A DNA stretch of 64,000 bases from the NCBI RefSeq assembly GCF_025860405.1, contig NZ_CP063785.1, forward strand, positions 7,007,390-7,071,389, written 5' to 3'. The notes beneath the pieces were generated by a model that was not told where the DNA came from, made no database searches, and was given only the letters and a program-made list of their open reading frames with translations. Source of the DNA: Tolypothrix sp. PCC 7712 (GTDB taxonomy: Bacteria > Cyanobacteriota > Cyanobacteriia > Cyanobacteriales > Nostocaceae). Each line of letters opens with the position of its first letter. Position 1 is the first letter of the stretch. This document shows, piece after piece, positions 9,248 to 18,282 of the stretch. Position numbers and translations under genes: made by a program.

Positions 9248-10279
9248 ATGACAAGAGCAACCACAGCATCGCCCCGGAACTGGAACAAACCGAAAATATC
9301 GCCATTAGCGGGTCTAATTCTGGGCATACTGATTCTGCTAACTTGCTTGGTGTACAGTGTTACTTTAGGGGCAGCAGAAATATCTATAAACAAGATTCTA
9401 GAATCCTTCCTCATCTTTGATGGTTCTTACGAACATCTAGTGATTCAGACAGTGAGATTACCGCGATCGCTCATTGCGCTGCTGGTAGGATCGGCTTTGG
9501 CAGTTGCTGGCGCATTAATGCAGGGTTTGACACGCAACCCCTTAGCAGACCCAGGGATTTTGGGTATTGAGTCAGGAGCCGCATTAGCTGTAGTTGCCAC
9601 AATTTTTGTGTTTGGTAGTCCCTCTGTCAGTGTTTTAACCATTGTGGCGTTTGTGGGTGCAGGCGCAACCGCAATGTTAGTCTACGTTCTAGCCTCTCTA
9701 GGAAAAGGAGGAGCTACACCATTAAATCTCACCGTAGCAGGTGCAGCACTCACGGCTTTGATTTCTTCCCTCACCACGGCGATTCTCATAGTTAGTCAAC
9801 GCACCTTAGAAGAAATTCGCTTTTGGTTAGCTGGTTCCCTAGCTGGAAGGGATATCAATATATTGTTGTCAGCATTACCTTTCGTCGTGATTGGCTTAGT
9901 GGTAGCCTTTGCCCTTGGTAGACAAATTACAACCATGAGTCTGGGGGAAGATGTAGCCAAAGGCTTGGGTCAACAGACTCTTTGGGTGAAAATTGCCACT
10001 GCGATCGCAATTGTATTACTGGCGGGAAGTTCCGTGTCTCTAGCCGGGCCAGTTGGCTTCATTGGCTTAGTCGTTCCCCATATCGTGCGCTTTTTTATCA
10101 AAGCCGATTACCGTTGGATTTTGCCTTATTCCGCAATAGTTGGTGCCAGTTTACTGCTAGTTGCAGATATAGCAGCGCGTGTATTACTCAAACCCCAGGA
10201 ATTACCCGTGGGAGTAATGACAGCATTGATTGGCGCACCCTTTTTTGTCTACTTGGCTAAATCGAAGGTGAAAAAATGA
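9248..10279 (+). CDS. FecCD-family siderophore ABC permease (first)
   Basis: A 343-aa inner-membrane permease of the BtuC/FecCD family, one half of the membrane channel of an iron-siderophore ABC importer. It is hydrophobic throughout, with about nine or ten membrane spans. Hallmarks are RLPRSLIALLVGSALAVAGALMQGLTRNPLADPGILGIESGAA at residues about 66-110, GLGQQTLWVKI (the cytoplasmic coupling region) and the C-terminal GPVGFIGLVVPHIVRFF and ELPVGVMTALIGAPFFVYL. The stop overlaps the start of the second permease gene (ATGA), which indicates translational coupling. It probably works with the FecE-type ATPase after the tandem repeat and with one or more of the three binding lipoproteins downstream. 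Confidence 0.9.
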   Translation: MTRATTASPRNWNKPKISPLAGLILGILILLTCLVYSVTLGAAEISINKILESFLIFDGSYEHLVIQTVRLPRSLIALLVGSALAVAGALMQGLTRNPLADPGILGIESGAALAVVATIFVFGSPSVSVLTIVAFVGAGATAMLVYVLASLGKGGATPLNLTVAGAALTALISSLTTAILIVSQRTLEEIRFWLAGSLAGRDINILLSALPFVVIGLVVAFALGRQITTMSLGEDVAKGLGQQTLWVKIATAIAIVLLAGSSVSLAGPVGFIGLVVPHIVRFFIKADYRWILPYSAIVGASLLLVADIAARVLLKPQELPVGVMTALIGAPFFVYLAKSKVKK

Positions 10280-11316
10280 AATTGGATTGGCTAGTCATCC
10301 GTTCCGAGGCGATATCTTTTCGCATAGACCGACGTGTACCTTTGATGCTGCTATGTTTGGCAGTAGCGGTTATGGTAGCGATGGTGATGAATTTAGGACG
10401 GGGTGAGTATCCGATTTCGCCCTTAGATATCGTCAAAACTTTGTTGGGTATAGATACAAGTAACCCAGATCATGGGTTTGTGATTTACAATCTGCGCCTA
10501 CCTCGTACCCTCGTAGCTTTCATGGTAGGAATGGCATTAGCTATTTCTGGGACTATCTTTCAAGGGATTGCGCGTAACCCATTAGCCGATCCTGGCATTA
10601 TTGGGATCAATGCAGGAGCAAGTCTAGCAGCCGTTGCAGTAATTGTATTATTTCCATCAACACCCATTTATACTTTGCCTTTATCAGCCTTTGTTGGTGC
10701 TTTATTAATGGCTGGTTTAATTTACTCCTTAGCTTGGAACAATGGTAGTTCTCCGGTTCTGTTTATTTTAATGGGTGTGGGATTATCTGCGATCGCCAGC
10801 GCATTCACCAGCTTATTAATTACCTTTGGCGATATTTATAGCGTCAGTGATGCTTTGGTGTGGTTAGCTGGTAGCGTCTACGGACGCACCTGGGAACAAG
10901 TCTTTTCCTTCTTACCTTGGTTAATTATTTTTATCCCAATGGCGATGATATTAGCCAGACATTTAAATGTCTTAAATTTGGGAGATGATGTTGCCAAAGG
11001 TTTAGGTACTCGTGTGGAATGGCAACGGGGTTTACTTGTCCTAGTCGGTGTAGCCTTAGCAGGTGCAGCCGTCGCCACAGCGGGAATGATTGGCTTTGTA
11101 GGATTAATTACACCCCATTTAGGCAGACAGTTAGTAGGTACAAATCATCAAGGTTTAATTCCCACTTCTGCATTATTAGGCGGAATGCTGGTTGTGGCAT
11201 CAGACTTCTTTGGAAGAACTATATTTGCACCTATCGAAATTCCCTGTGGAGTGGTAACTGCTGCGATTGGCGCACCTTATTTTCTCTATTTATTAATTCG
11301 CAATCGCAAAAAATAG
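10276..11316 (+). CDS. FecCD-family siderophore ABC permease (second)
   Basis: A 346-aa partner permease of the same family. It shows RLPRTLVAFMVGMALAISGTIFQGIARNPLADPGIIGINAGAS, then LAGSVYGRTWEQV, LGTRVEWQRG and the ending GMIGFVGLITPHLGRQLV with EIPCGVVTAAIGAPYFLYLLI. The start ATG at 10276 overlaps the previous stop by four bases. The two permeases are clearly paralogous and would form a heterodimer. The stop codon at 11314-11316 runs directly into a 7-bp tandem repeat array that separates it from the ATPase gene. Confidence 0.9.
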   Translation: MKLDWLVIRSEAISFRIDRRVPLMLLCLAVAVMVAMVMNLGRGEYPISPLDIVKTLLGIDTSNPDHGFVIYNLRLPRTLVAFMVGMALAISGTIFQGIARNPLADPGIIGINAGASLAAVAVIVLFPSTPIYTLPLSAFVGALLMAGLIYSLAWNNGSSPVLFILMGVGLSAIASAFTSLLITFGDIYSVSDALVWLAGSVYGRTWEQVFSFLPWLIIFIPMAMILARHLNVLNLGDDVAKGLGTRVEWQRGLLVLVGVALAGAAVATAGMIGFVGLITPHLGRQLVGTNHQGLIPTSALLGGMLVVASDFFGRTIFAPIEIPCGVVTAAIGAPYFLYLLIRNRKK

Positions 11317-11436
11317 TCAACAGTCAACAGTCAACAGTCAACAGTCAACAGTCAACAGTCAACAGTCAACAGTCAACAGTCAACAGTCAACAGTCAATAG
11401 TCAACAGTCAACAGTCAACAGTCAACAGTCAACAGT
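11315..11436. repeat. Heptamer tandem repeat, about 17 copies
   Basis: The unit AGTCAAC is repeated about 17 times with a single altered copy (AGTCAAT near 11394). The array begins inside the stop codon of the second permease gene and ends about 17 bp before the ATG of the ATPase gene. It occupies the whole spacer of what should be one operon. It may alter translation or mRNA stability of the ATPase part, or may be a neutral expansion. Confidence 0.95.
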
Positions 11437-11452
11437 GAATATAATAACAACT

Positions 11453-12256
11453 ATGAAAGGATTATCCACCAAAAGTTTGTCTTTAGCTTACGATGGCGTG
11501 CCTATTATCCGAGACTTAAATTTAGCAATTCCCACGGGAAAAATTACGGCTTTAGTGGGCGCGAATGGTTGCGGTAAATCAACTTTATTACGAGGTTTAG
11601 TGAGATTGCTTAAACCTATTGGTGGTACCGTATATCTTGATAGCACTTCGATTTTTAATTTGTCTACTAAAGAAGTAGCACAACAATTGGGAATTTTACC
11701 CCAAAGTCCAGTAGCACCAGAAGGATTAACAGTCAGAGATTTAGTTGCTCAAGGTCGTTATCCTTATCAAAATTGGTTGCAGCAGTGGTCAGCTAAAGAT
11801 GAAAGAATTGTACAACAGGCGCTCTTAATTACAGATTTATTAGAGTTAGCAGATAGAGCCTTAGATACCTTATCTGGCGGACAACGCCAACGTGCTTGGA
11901 TTGCAATGGCACTGGCGCAAGATACAGATATTTTACTATTAGATGAACCGACTACTTTTTTAGATTTAGCACATCAAATAGAAGTTTTAGATTTGTTATA
12001 TGAATTAAATCAGTATCAAGGACGAACCATTGTCATGGTGCTGCATGATTTGAATCAGGCTTGTCGTTATGCGGATTATCTAGTTGCTGTGAAACAAGGA
12101 AGAATTTTTACGGCTGGCGAACCAAAACAAGTAATGACTGAAGAGATGGTAAAAGAGGTTTTTGGTTTAGAATGTCGTGTTGTTTCTGATCCAGTTTTGG
12201 GAACACCCATGTGTGTACCTATAGGACGCAAGGGCAAATTAAGAAGTAAAAAGTAA
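11453..12256 (+). CDS. FecE-type siderophore ABC ATP-binding protein
   Basis: A 267-aa ATPase that powers an iron-siderophore importer. It has Walker A GANGCGKST (residues about 37-45), the Q-loop LGILPQSP, signature LSGGQRQRAWIAMALAQ, Walker B ILLLDEPTTFLD and the H-loop VMVLHDLNQACRYADYLVAVKQG, which is typical of the FecE/FhuC subgroup. I prefer the ATG at 11453. A GTG six codons upstream is in frame but lies in the end of the heptamer array. No strong ribosome site is seen for either. It follows the two permeases and completes the importer except for the binding protein. Confidence 0.88.
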   Translation: MKGLSTKSLSLAYDGVPIIRDLNLAIPTGKITALVGANGCGKSTLLRGLVRLLKPIGGTVYLDSTSIFNLSTKEVAQQLGILPQSPVAPEGLTVRDLVAQGRYPYQNWLQQWSAKDERIVQQALLITDLLELADRALDTLSGGQRQRAWIAMALAQDTDILLLDEPTTFLDLAHQIEVLDLLYELNQYQGRTIVMVLHDLNQACRYADYLVAVKQGRIFTAGEPKQVMTEEMVKEVFGLECRVVSDPVLGTPMCVPIGRKGKLRSKK

Positions 12257-12271
12257 AAAGTAAAAAGTAGT
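12243..12271. repeat. AAGTAAA-type heptamer repeat
   Basis: A short run of about four AAGTAAA units starts within the last codons of the ATPase gene, so it supplies that protein's Ser-Lys-Lys tail. A matching array occurs at 31774-31806. Downstream to 12370 lies an inverted copy of the dispersed repeat seen at 8362. Confidence 0.7.
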
Positions 12272-12407
12272 AGGATGCGTTAGCAGCGAGAATACGACAT
12301 CATCGCCAAAGCTTTTCGTGCATTACGGCTTACTGAGATTTTTTCAGAAATCAAATCGGATTCCTATAGTACTTTTCAATAATTAGTTATGCAATTGGGG
12401 ATAAAAA

Positions 12408-12842
12408 ATGTTAGATAACAACGAAGCAACGAGTATATTTTATGCCTTGTTATCAGCATTTTTTGCAGCTTTGACGACGATATTTGCCAAGATTGGAGTC
12501 GAAACGATTAACCCTAATGTCGCAACCGCCATCCGCACAGTAGTAATTTTAATCATGGTTTGGGGTTGGGTTGTGGCGAAAGGACAGCTAGATACAATAC
12601 TGACGATTAGTCCAAAAACCCTACTATTTCTCATCTTATCTGGGTTGTCCACAGGCTTATCTTGGTTGTTTTACTTTCGCGCTTTACAAGTTGGAAAAGC
12701 TTCTTTAGTCGCACCTTTAGACAAATCGAGTTTAGTTTTAGTGCTGATATTTTCCGTACTATTTCTTCAAGAACAGTTAACTCTATCTGTGATATTAGGA
12801 ACTAGCTTGATTGTAACTGGTACACTGATTTTGATTCGTTGA
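12408..12842 (+). CDS. Half-size EamA-family membrane protein
   Basis: A 144-aa, very hydrophobic protein with a single EamA domain of about five membrane spans (FYALLSAFFAALTTIFAKIGV at the N-terminus, then VAPLDKSSLVLVLIFSVLFLQEQLT and SLIVTGTLILI). Classical drug/metabolite transporters have two such halves, so this one would act as a dimer. The substrate is unknown. The ATG at 12408 follows a spacer with dispersed repeats. Its location between siderophore genes may be accidental. Confidence 0.75.
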   Translation: MLDNNEATSIFYALLSAFFAALTTIFAKIGVETINPNVATAIRTVVILIMVWGWVVAKGQLDTILTISPKTLLFLILSGLSTGLSWLFYFRALQVGKASLVAPLDKSSLVLVLIFSVLFLQEQLTLSVILGTSLIVTGTLILIR

Positions 12843-13055
12843 AAGGTCAAGATATTCTCATCGTTCGCGATCGCATCTCCGTTGTGCTTCTATGTAACGA
12901 TCGCCAAATTTAATTAAGATAGTTTCCTAATTAGATCCTAGAAATTCATGCTTATATGATTACCTTCATTTCCCCACAAACCTTGATTAATCAATCCCAG
13001 TTATGACCATCACCCTCAAGCCTATACCTCTATATACAAGCTAGTGTGATATAGT

Positions 13056-13077
13056 TATTGATAATATATAGCAATTA
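13056..13077. promoter_or_regulatory. Candidate Fur-like box before AraC regulator 1
   Basis: TATTGATAATATATAGCAATTA is an imperfect palindrome 26 bp before the regulator start. It shares the GCAAT half with the boxes at 14167 and 35621. It is a weak match to a Fur site and is offered as a candidate only. Confidence 0.25.
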
Positions 13078-13103
13078 ACTATTTTTGAGTCCACAGCCCC
13101 ATC

Positions 13104-14105
13104 ATGACATTAATCCTCAATAAATCGGACTGGGATAAAATGTGGCAGCAGACTGTCACCCCTGAACTGCAAAAGTTTGGCTCTGATGCGTTTGAGGAAG
13201 TTTTGGAGATGCCGCAAGTTGCTGGTCAAGGTTATTCTGGTCATATAGAACTATCTCCTGGGGTGTCGTTGGGTTTTGCGGATTGCGAATACCACCAGGA
13301 TTTGACGATCGAGATACCTGCCCACGACCATTTGATTCAAATTAATATTTTATTATCAGGATTCCTTGACTGTGAGGGAGTTCACCCGCGTTTGGATGAG
13401 ACGCGCAGTTATTTTTCTGGTAGTGGGGTTTCGCCCGCAGTTACCGAAAAGCATCAAAGTGGAGGGCGTTTGAGTTTTGTGAATGTGGAAATTGCGCCAC
13501 AGGTGCTGGAATCGTTTTTGGACGACAGACAACGCCAACTAGATAATATCAAGCAACTATTCAAGGGTGAGGATTGGAAAGTAGCCTTTTACCCAAAGGT
13601 GACAGCAAAAATGCGATCGCTTGCTCAAGAATTATGGCATCCACCTTATCACGGTGCGGCTAAACGTCTTTATTTACAAGCCAAGGTATTTGAGTTATTA
13701 GCCTTGTATGTAGACTTAATTGCTGACAGTCAAGAACCAATTCGCAATTTACCAAGGCTCAAACCAGATACAATTGCCCGTATCCATCACGCCAAAGAAA
13801 TTTTAACCGCCCAAATCGAACATCCACCATCATTATCAGCATTAGCTCAACTAGTGGGAGTGAGCGATCGCACTTTGCAACGCGGGTTTCAAATACTTTT
13901 TCAAACAACAGTGGTAGGCTATTTGACACAGTTGCGGTTAGACAAAGCCGAAAAATTACTACGCCAAGGCGATCGCAAAGTTGCAGAGGTAGCGAATCTA
14001 GTAGGCTATGGACATTTAGGTCATTTTTCCGCAGCATTTAAACAACGATTTGGCATCACACCCAGTCAATGTTTGGCAGGTAACAAGGCGGTTTTTGGCA
14101 AATAA
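13104..14105 (+). CDS. AraC/PchR-type transcriptional regulator, unit 1
   Basis: A 333-aa regulator with a variable N-terminal sensing half (residues 1-220) and a C-terminal double helix-turn-helix of the AraC family (about 228-328). The first HTH includes LSALAQLVGVSDRTLQRGFQILF, and the second includes VAEVANLVGYGHLGHFSAAFKQRFGITPSQCL. Regulators of this type, such as PchR, sense ferri-siderophores and activate receptor genes. It opens the first regulator-receptor-binding protein unit, 118 bp upstream of the receptor. A pair of GGCGGTTTTTGG boxes begins in its last codons and is a likely operator for the receptor gene. Paralogues follow at 18283 and 23492. Confidence 0.85.
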   Translation: MTLILNKSDWDKMWQQTVTPELQKFGSDAFEEVLEMPQVAGQGYSGHIELSPGVSLGFADCEYHQDLTIEIPAHDHLIQINILLSGFLDCEGVHPRLDETRSYFSGSGVSPAVTEKHQSGGRLSFVNVEIAPQVLESFLDDRQRQLDNIKQLFKGEDWKVAFYPKVTAKMRSLAQELWHPPYHGAAKRLYLQAKVFELLALYVDLIADSQEPIRNLPRLKPDTIARIHHAKEILTAQIEHPPSLSALAQLVGVSDRTLQRGFQILFQTTVVGYLTQLRLDKAEKLLRQGDRKVAEVANLVGYGHLGHFSAAFKQRFGITPSQCLAGNKAVFGK

Positions 14106-14125
14106 ATGGCGGTTTTTGGATAGAC
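14087..14125 (+). promoter_or_regulatory. Paired direct repeat, candidate AraC operator of receptor 1
   Basis: GGCGGTTTTTGG occurs at 14087 and again at 14108, exactly 21 bp apart, or two helical turns. The second copy continues as ATAGAC. AraC-family proteins bind such direct repeats. Related pairs lie before receptors 2 and 3 and the ABC exporter gene. The first copy overlaps the end of the regulator gene. Confidence 0.55.
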
Positions 14126-14166
14126 ACCTGGCGATCGACTTTCCTATACTACCCCTAATTGCTATT

Positions 14167-14185
14167 AAGAATAATTAGCAATAAG
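14167..14185. promoter_or_regulatory. Candidate iron box before receptor 1
   Basis: AAGAATAATTAGCAATAAG lies 39 bp before the receptor start. Near-identical sequences occur at 19348 (before receptor 2), at 23427 on the opposite strand, and in part at 35621 (before the synthetase genes). Position and recurrence suggest a Fur site or a shared promoter element. Confidence 0.35.
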
Positions 14186-14223
14186 TTGCTTGGGTTTGAT
14201 ATTTTTATTGTGTGTGAGGAACG

Positions 14224-16818
14224 ATGAAGCGTTGGTGTTTGTCCGCTAATGTGAGTTTATGGTTTCTAATCAGCCTTTCTGGATACTTCAATATGATGTT
14301 AGTACAACCAGGATGGGCAAAGGATAAAACCCAAAATCCAGAAGTACCGTCTTTAAACCCACAAATAATCAAGAATTCCCCAATTCCCCAAATTAGTGAC
14401 ATTGAACTTCCTGCTACCAGCGCGCAGATGTTGGTACAGACACCACAAACTAATGTTGTACCAATTACAGGTGTCAAAGCCAATCCCACAGATAAAGGTG
14501 TAGAAGTAATTTTAGAGACAACCCAAGGAGAACAACTACAAATCACAAATCGTACTGAAGGTAATAACTTTATTGCAGATGTTCCCAATGCTCAGTTACG
14601 TTTATCTTCGGGCGAAGCTTTCACCTTCCGTTCAGAAAAGCCAATTGCGGGAATTACGGAAATCACAGTTACAAATATTGATGCCAATAATATAAGAGTC
14701 ATGGTAGTGGGTGAGAAAGCTGTGCCCACAGTTGAGTTGTTTGATGGGGATGAAGGGCTGATTTTTGCAATTGTATCTCCGACAACGACAACCCAACAAC
14801 CCCCAGAACAGCCAGCAGCGCAGCAAGATGAGCCAATCGAGTTGGTAGTTACAGGAGAAGAAGAGGGATATCGCATACCCAATGCTTCAACCGCAACGCG
14901 GACAGATACACCTCTGCGAGATATTCCCCAATCGATTCAAATTATTCCCCAACAAGTATTGCGGGATCAACGCGCAGATATATCTAGTGCGTTGTTAAAT
15001 GCTCCCAGTGTACGTAACGCAGCACCTTCTAACTTTGATTCATTGCGCTTGCAAGTGCGAGGCTTTTTTAGCCAACCCACATTGAATGGAATTAAAGAAA
15101 CTAACGGTTTAGCCTCTAACGTGGGGCCTGATTTGACAGGAATCGAAAATATCGAAATTCTTCTAGGGCCAAACTCAGTTTTACTTGGTTCCACATCTCC
15201 AGGTGGAACAGTGAACTTTGTCACCAAACAGCCTTTACGAGATCCTTACTACTTTATTGAAGCAACTGTAGGTAGTTTTGATTTTTATCGTGGTGAGGTG
15301 GATTTATCGGGGCCTCTAGATGATGATAAAAAAGCCCTTTATCGGCTGAATGCATCTTACAGAGAACAAGGGTTTTTTACAGATTTGAGCCAAACTAGAA
15401 ACTTAGTAATTGCGCCGGTTTTGAGTCTAGAACTGAGCAAAAATACAAATCTGACCATTGAAGGAACTTATAAATACTTAGAGCAGGAAAACTACAATTT
15501 AGGGTTACCGGCGATTGGAACGCTATTTTCTAATCCAAATGGCGAGATACCTCGTAGTCGCATTACCAATGAAGGCGAGCTGAATGTGACAACTACCAGG
15601 CTGGGATATCGATTAGAGCATAAATTTAATGAGAATTGGTCATTAAATAATTCTTTTCGGTATGGATACCTGAACTACGATAGTGCTGGTGTCAATATTG
15701 GGACAAGGCTTTTAGACGATAATCGCACCCTACTGAGAACAGCTAACGATTCCAACGATCGCTATCGTGATTATAGACTCACAACAAATGTGATCGGCAA
15801 GTTTGCCACAGGTGCAATTGAGCATCAATTACTATTTGGTATCGATTTAGGAAGGCTGAACAATACCTTAAAATTTACAAGTAGAATCGGCGCACCCATT
15901 GACATATTCAATCCGATTTACGGTCAAGCACCAGGAGCAGTTACATTTGAGCTTGATACTAATACCGTCACTGATGAGCTGGGTTTTATAGTACAAGATC
16001 AGGTAACAATTGCCGATAATTTAAAATTACTCCTAAGTGGTCGATTTGATACCTTCACCCAAATCAATAGAGACTTTCTCGCCACAACAGAAACCAGTCA
16101 ATCAGGAAGCGCGTTTAGTCCCCGTATAGGTATTGTATATCAGCCAATCCCGGCTATTTCCCTGTATGCAAACTATAGCCGCTCCTTTGAACCTGCTATT
16201 GGTCAAGCCTTTGATGGGAGCGACTTTGAGCCGACAAAGGGTACACAGTATGAAGTTGGGGTGAAAACCGATTTTCATGATAGGCTTTCGGCTACACTAG
16301 CTTTCTATGACGTTACCCAATCGAACGTTTTAACTGAAGACCCCAATAATGTAGGTTTTTCCATACAAACAGGAGAACAGCGCAGCCAGGGTATTGAACT
16401 CAGCCTTGCAGGTGAAATATTACCAGGATGGAATGTGTTTGCTAGTTATGCCTATAACGATGCCCGTGTTACCCAAGATAATAGCATTCCCGTAGGTAAC
16501 CGCGTACAACGGACAACGCCCCATGCTGCTAGCTTATGGACAACCTATGAAATTCAACGTGGTAACTTGCAGGGTTTAGGCTTTGGTTTGGGATTGTTTT
16601 ATGTAGGCGATCGCACTGGCGACACTGGAAATACATTTGAAGTACCTAGTTATTTCACTACAGATGCTGCTATTTTCTACAAAAAAGACAGATTACGTGC
16701 AGCAATCAATATCAAAAACCTCTTTAACGTAGACTATTTTGAAAATGCTTTTAGTCGCTTGCGCGTCTCTCCTGGTGCGCCATTTACCGTCCAGGGAACT
16801 ATTTCTTGGGAGTTTTGA
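14224..16818 (+). CDS. AMIN-domain TonB-dependent siderophore receptor 1
   Basis: An 864-aa outer-membrane receptor that would import a ferri-siderophore using TonB energy. It has a signal peptide (about 1-32), an AMIN domain (about 79-190, from ITGVKANPTDKGVEVILE), a TonB-box-like IELVVTGE near 205 and a plug domain (about 235-345) with TPLRDIPQSIQIIPQQVLRDQ and LLGSTSPGGTVNFVTKQP. A 22-strand-type barrel follows, ending ...TVQGTISWEF with the terminal Phe needed for BAM insertion. GAGGA is 4 bases before the ATG at 14224. It is followed 15 bp later by a binding-protein gene. The AMIN domain probably contacts peptidoglycan or the periplasm and is a cyanobacterial feature. Confidence 0.92.
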   Translation: MKRWCLSANVSLWFLISLSGYFNMMLVQPGWAKDKTQNPEVPSLNPQIIKNSPIPQISDIELPATSAQMLVQTPQTNVVPITGVKANPTDKGVEVILETTQGEQLQITNRTEGNNFIADVPNAQLRLSSGEAFTFRSEKPIAGITEITVTNIDANNIRVMVVGEKAVPTVELFDGDEGLIFAIVSPTTTTQQPPEQPAAQQDEPIELVVTGEEEGYRIPNASTATRTDTPLRDIPQSIQIIPQQVLRDQRADISSALLNAPSVRNAAPSNFDSLRLQVRGFFSQPTLNGIKETNGLASNVGPDLTGIENIEILLGPNSVLLGSTSPGGTVNFVTKQPLRDPYYFIEATVGSFDFYRGEVDLSGPLDDDKKALYRLNASYREQGFFTDLSQTRNLVIAPVLSLELSKNTNLTIEGTYKYLEQENYNLGLPAIGTLFSNPNGEIPRSRITNEGELNVTTTRLGYRLEHKFNENWSLNNSFRYGYLNYDSAGVNIGTRLLDDNRTLLRTANDSNDRYRDYRLTTNVIGKFATGAIEHQLLFGIDLGRLNNTLKFTSRIGAPIDIFNPIYGQAPGAVTFELDTNTVTDELGFIVQDQVTIADNLKLLLSGRFDTFTQINRDFLATTETSQSGSAFSPRIGIVYQPIPAISLYANYSRSFEPAIGQAFDGSDFEPTKGTQYEVGVKTDFHDRLSATLAFYDVTQSNVLTEDPNNVGFSIQTGEQRSQGIELSLAGEILPGWNVFASYAYNDARVTQDNSIPVGNRVQRTTPHAASLWTTYEIQRGNLQGLGFGLGLFYVGDRTGDTGNTFEVPSYFTTDAAIFYKKDRLRAAINIKNLFNVDYFENAFSRLRVSPGAPFTVQGTISWEF

Positions 16819-16833
16819 AAAGTCTAGGTTTTC

Positions 16834-17811
16834 ATGAACAGGTTTCTTTATCGTCTCACCTCTGTGCTATGTCTAGTAATTACGATATTTACACTTGTTT
16901 GCGCTTGTAGCAAAAGTGTTTCTGATGAAGTTGCGACTTCACAATCTCCACAACCAAGTCTAGAATGTCGAGTAGTAGAACACGCCAGAGGAGAAACTTG
17001 TATTCCCCTCAATCCACAACGAATTGTCACCTTAGATTTCAATAGTTTTGCAGCTATTTTGGCTTTAGACATCAAACCGATCGCCACTTGGATTACAACG
17101 GAAATAGAAGATGACTTTCCTTACTTTCAAGGAAAAGCAGATGGAGTAGAAATATTAAGAAGTTCTAGCAGTCAAATTAATTTAGAAAAACTTGTTTTAC
17201 TCCATCCCGATTTAATTATTGTGATTTCTCATCCAGGATTTGCCGGAATTTATAAATATGTATCGCAAATAGCACCCACAGTAATTCTACCTTGGGTTGA
17301 AACTCAAGGAAATTGGAAACAACACATTCAAGATACTGCTAAAATTTTCAACAAGACAGAAACAGGTATTCAATTAATAAATTACTATAACCAACGTGTT
17401 AACCAATTAAAGCAGACAGTTGGTAATAATCATCAAAAAAATCGCATATCATTTGCTTATGTCGCTGCCGGGAGATTAGTAATTACTCGTCAAAAATCTT
17501 TTGCAGGGGGAATTTTACATGACATTGGCGTATTAAATCCTATATTTGCCGAATCTGGTGACAATGATTTACCTCTTTCGGAAGAATTGTTACCCAAGAT
17601 TGATAGCGATATCCTGTTTATTGCACCGCTACAAAAAGATGATTACTCAGTTATCCAACAGCTTCAGCAAAAGCCTTTATGGTTTAAAATCAAAGCTGTA
17701 CAACAAAATCAAGTTTATCTAGTAGATTTTTCTGTTTGGCGGGGATTGAATATTCTTGCAGCTTATGCAATGCTTGATGACCTCGATCAATACATAGTTA
17801 ACATCACTTAA
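16834..17811 (+). CDS. Iron-siderophore-binding lipoprotein 1
   Basis: A 325-aa periplasmic binding protein of the FecB/BtuF family. It would collect the ferri-siderophore from the receptor and pass it to the FecCD-FecE importer. The signal peptide ends in a lipobox-like LVCAC at residues 21-25, so it is probably membrane-anchored through Cys25. The mature part starts with ECRVVEHARGETCIPLNPQRIVTLDF, the usual family opening, and includes LVLLHPDLIIVISHPGF. It lies 15 bp after receptor 1 and is followed by the DUF1636 gene after 4 bp, which indicates one operon. Confidence 0.88.
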   Translation: MNRFLYRLTSVLCLVITIFTLVCACSKSVSDEVATSQSPQPSLECRVVEHARGETCIPLNPQRIVTLDFNSFAAILALDIKPIATWITTEIEDDFPYFQGKADGVEILRSSSSQINLEKLVLLHPDLIIVISHPGFAGIYKYVSQIAPTVILPWVETQGNWKQHIQDTAKIFNKTETGIQLINYYNQRVNQLKQTVGNNHQKNRISFAYVAAGRLVITRQKSFAGGILHDIGVLNPIFAESGDNDLPLSEELLPKIDSDILFIAPLQKDDYSVIQQLQQKPLWFKIKAVQQNQVYLVDFSVWRGLNILAAYAMLDDLDQYIVNIT

Positions 17812-17815
17812 AATT

Positions 17816-18193
17816 ATGTCAAAATATAATTTATTTGTCTGCAAATCCTGTCATCGTTCCTCCCAAGAACGACCAGAAAATCCCCCTTTTGATGGGGATA
17901 TTTTACTTGAAAAATTAAATGATTTATGTAAAGAGAAATATTCACTAAATGAACTAGAGATTAAACCCGTTGAATGTTTGTGGGCTTGTAATCACGGCTG
18001 TGTTGTAGCTGCTTCTCACCCAGACAAACCCACCTATCTTTTTGTCAATTTGTCTCCAGAAGAAAGCGCCGCATCGTTACTAGAATTTATGCAATTGTAT
18101 ATCAAGAGTCGCAAAGGCAATATAGCTTGGAAACAATTACCTGAAGTGTTACAGTCTGCTATTTTCGCGCAAGTTCCGCCTGGAGAAAGGTAG
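17816..18193 (+). CDS. DUF1636 cysteine-rich small protein
   Basis: A 125-aa protein of the DUF1636 type. It has an N-terminal CKSCH motif (Cys10 and Cys13) and a central ECLWACNHGCVVAASHP with three cysteines, resembling a thioredoxin-like or [2Fe-2S] ferredoxin-like metal site. Relatives often sit beside siderophore or cobalamin uptake genes, from memory. Here it begins 4 bp after the binding protein of unit 1 and is absent from units 2 and 3. A role in handling or reducing imported iron is plausible but unproven. Confidence 0.7.
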   Translation: MSKYNLFVCKSCHRSSQERPENPPFDGDILLEKLNDLCKEKYSLNELEIKPVECLWACNHGCVVAASHPDKPTYLFVNLSPEESAASLLEFMQLYIKSRKGNIAWKQLPEVLQSAIFAQVPPGER

Positions 18194-18245
18194 CCAAACT
18201 ATTTATCTTTAGCATTCTTATCTCTCGACTTAATGGTAAAATTAT

Positions 18246-18266
18246 TGCAAATAATTATCATTAATG
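18246..18266. promoter_or_regulatory. Candidate Fur box before AraC regulator 2
   Basis: TGCAAATAATTATCATTAATG contains TGCAAATAATTATCA, which matches the Fur pattern TGATAATnATTATCA at 12 of 14 informative positions, with a perfect right half. It lies 16 bp before the start codon at 18283, where repressor binding would block transcription. Confidence 0.4.
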
Positions 18267-18282
18267 TGGGCAATTCCTGACA

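Noticed and set aside
11315..11436. CRISPR array
   Set aside because: The unit is only 7 bp, with no spacers and no cas genes nearby.
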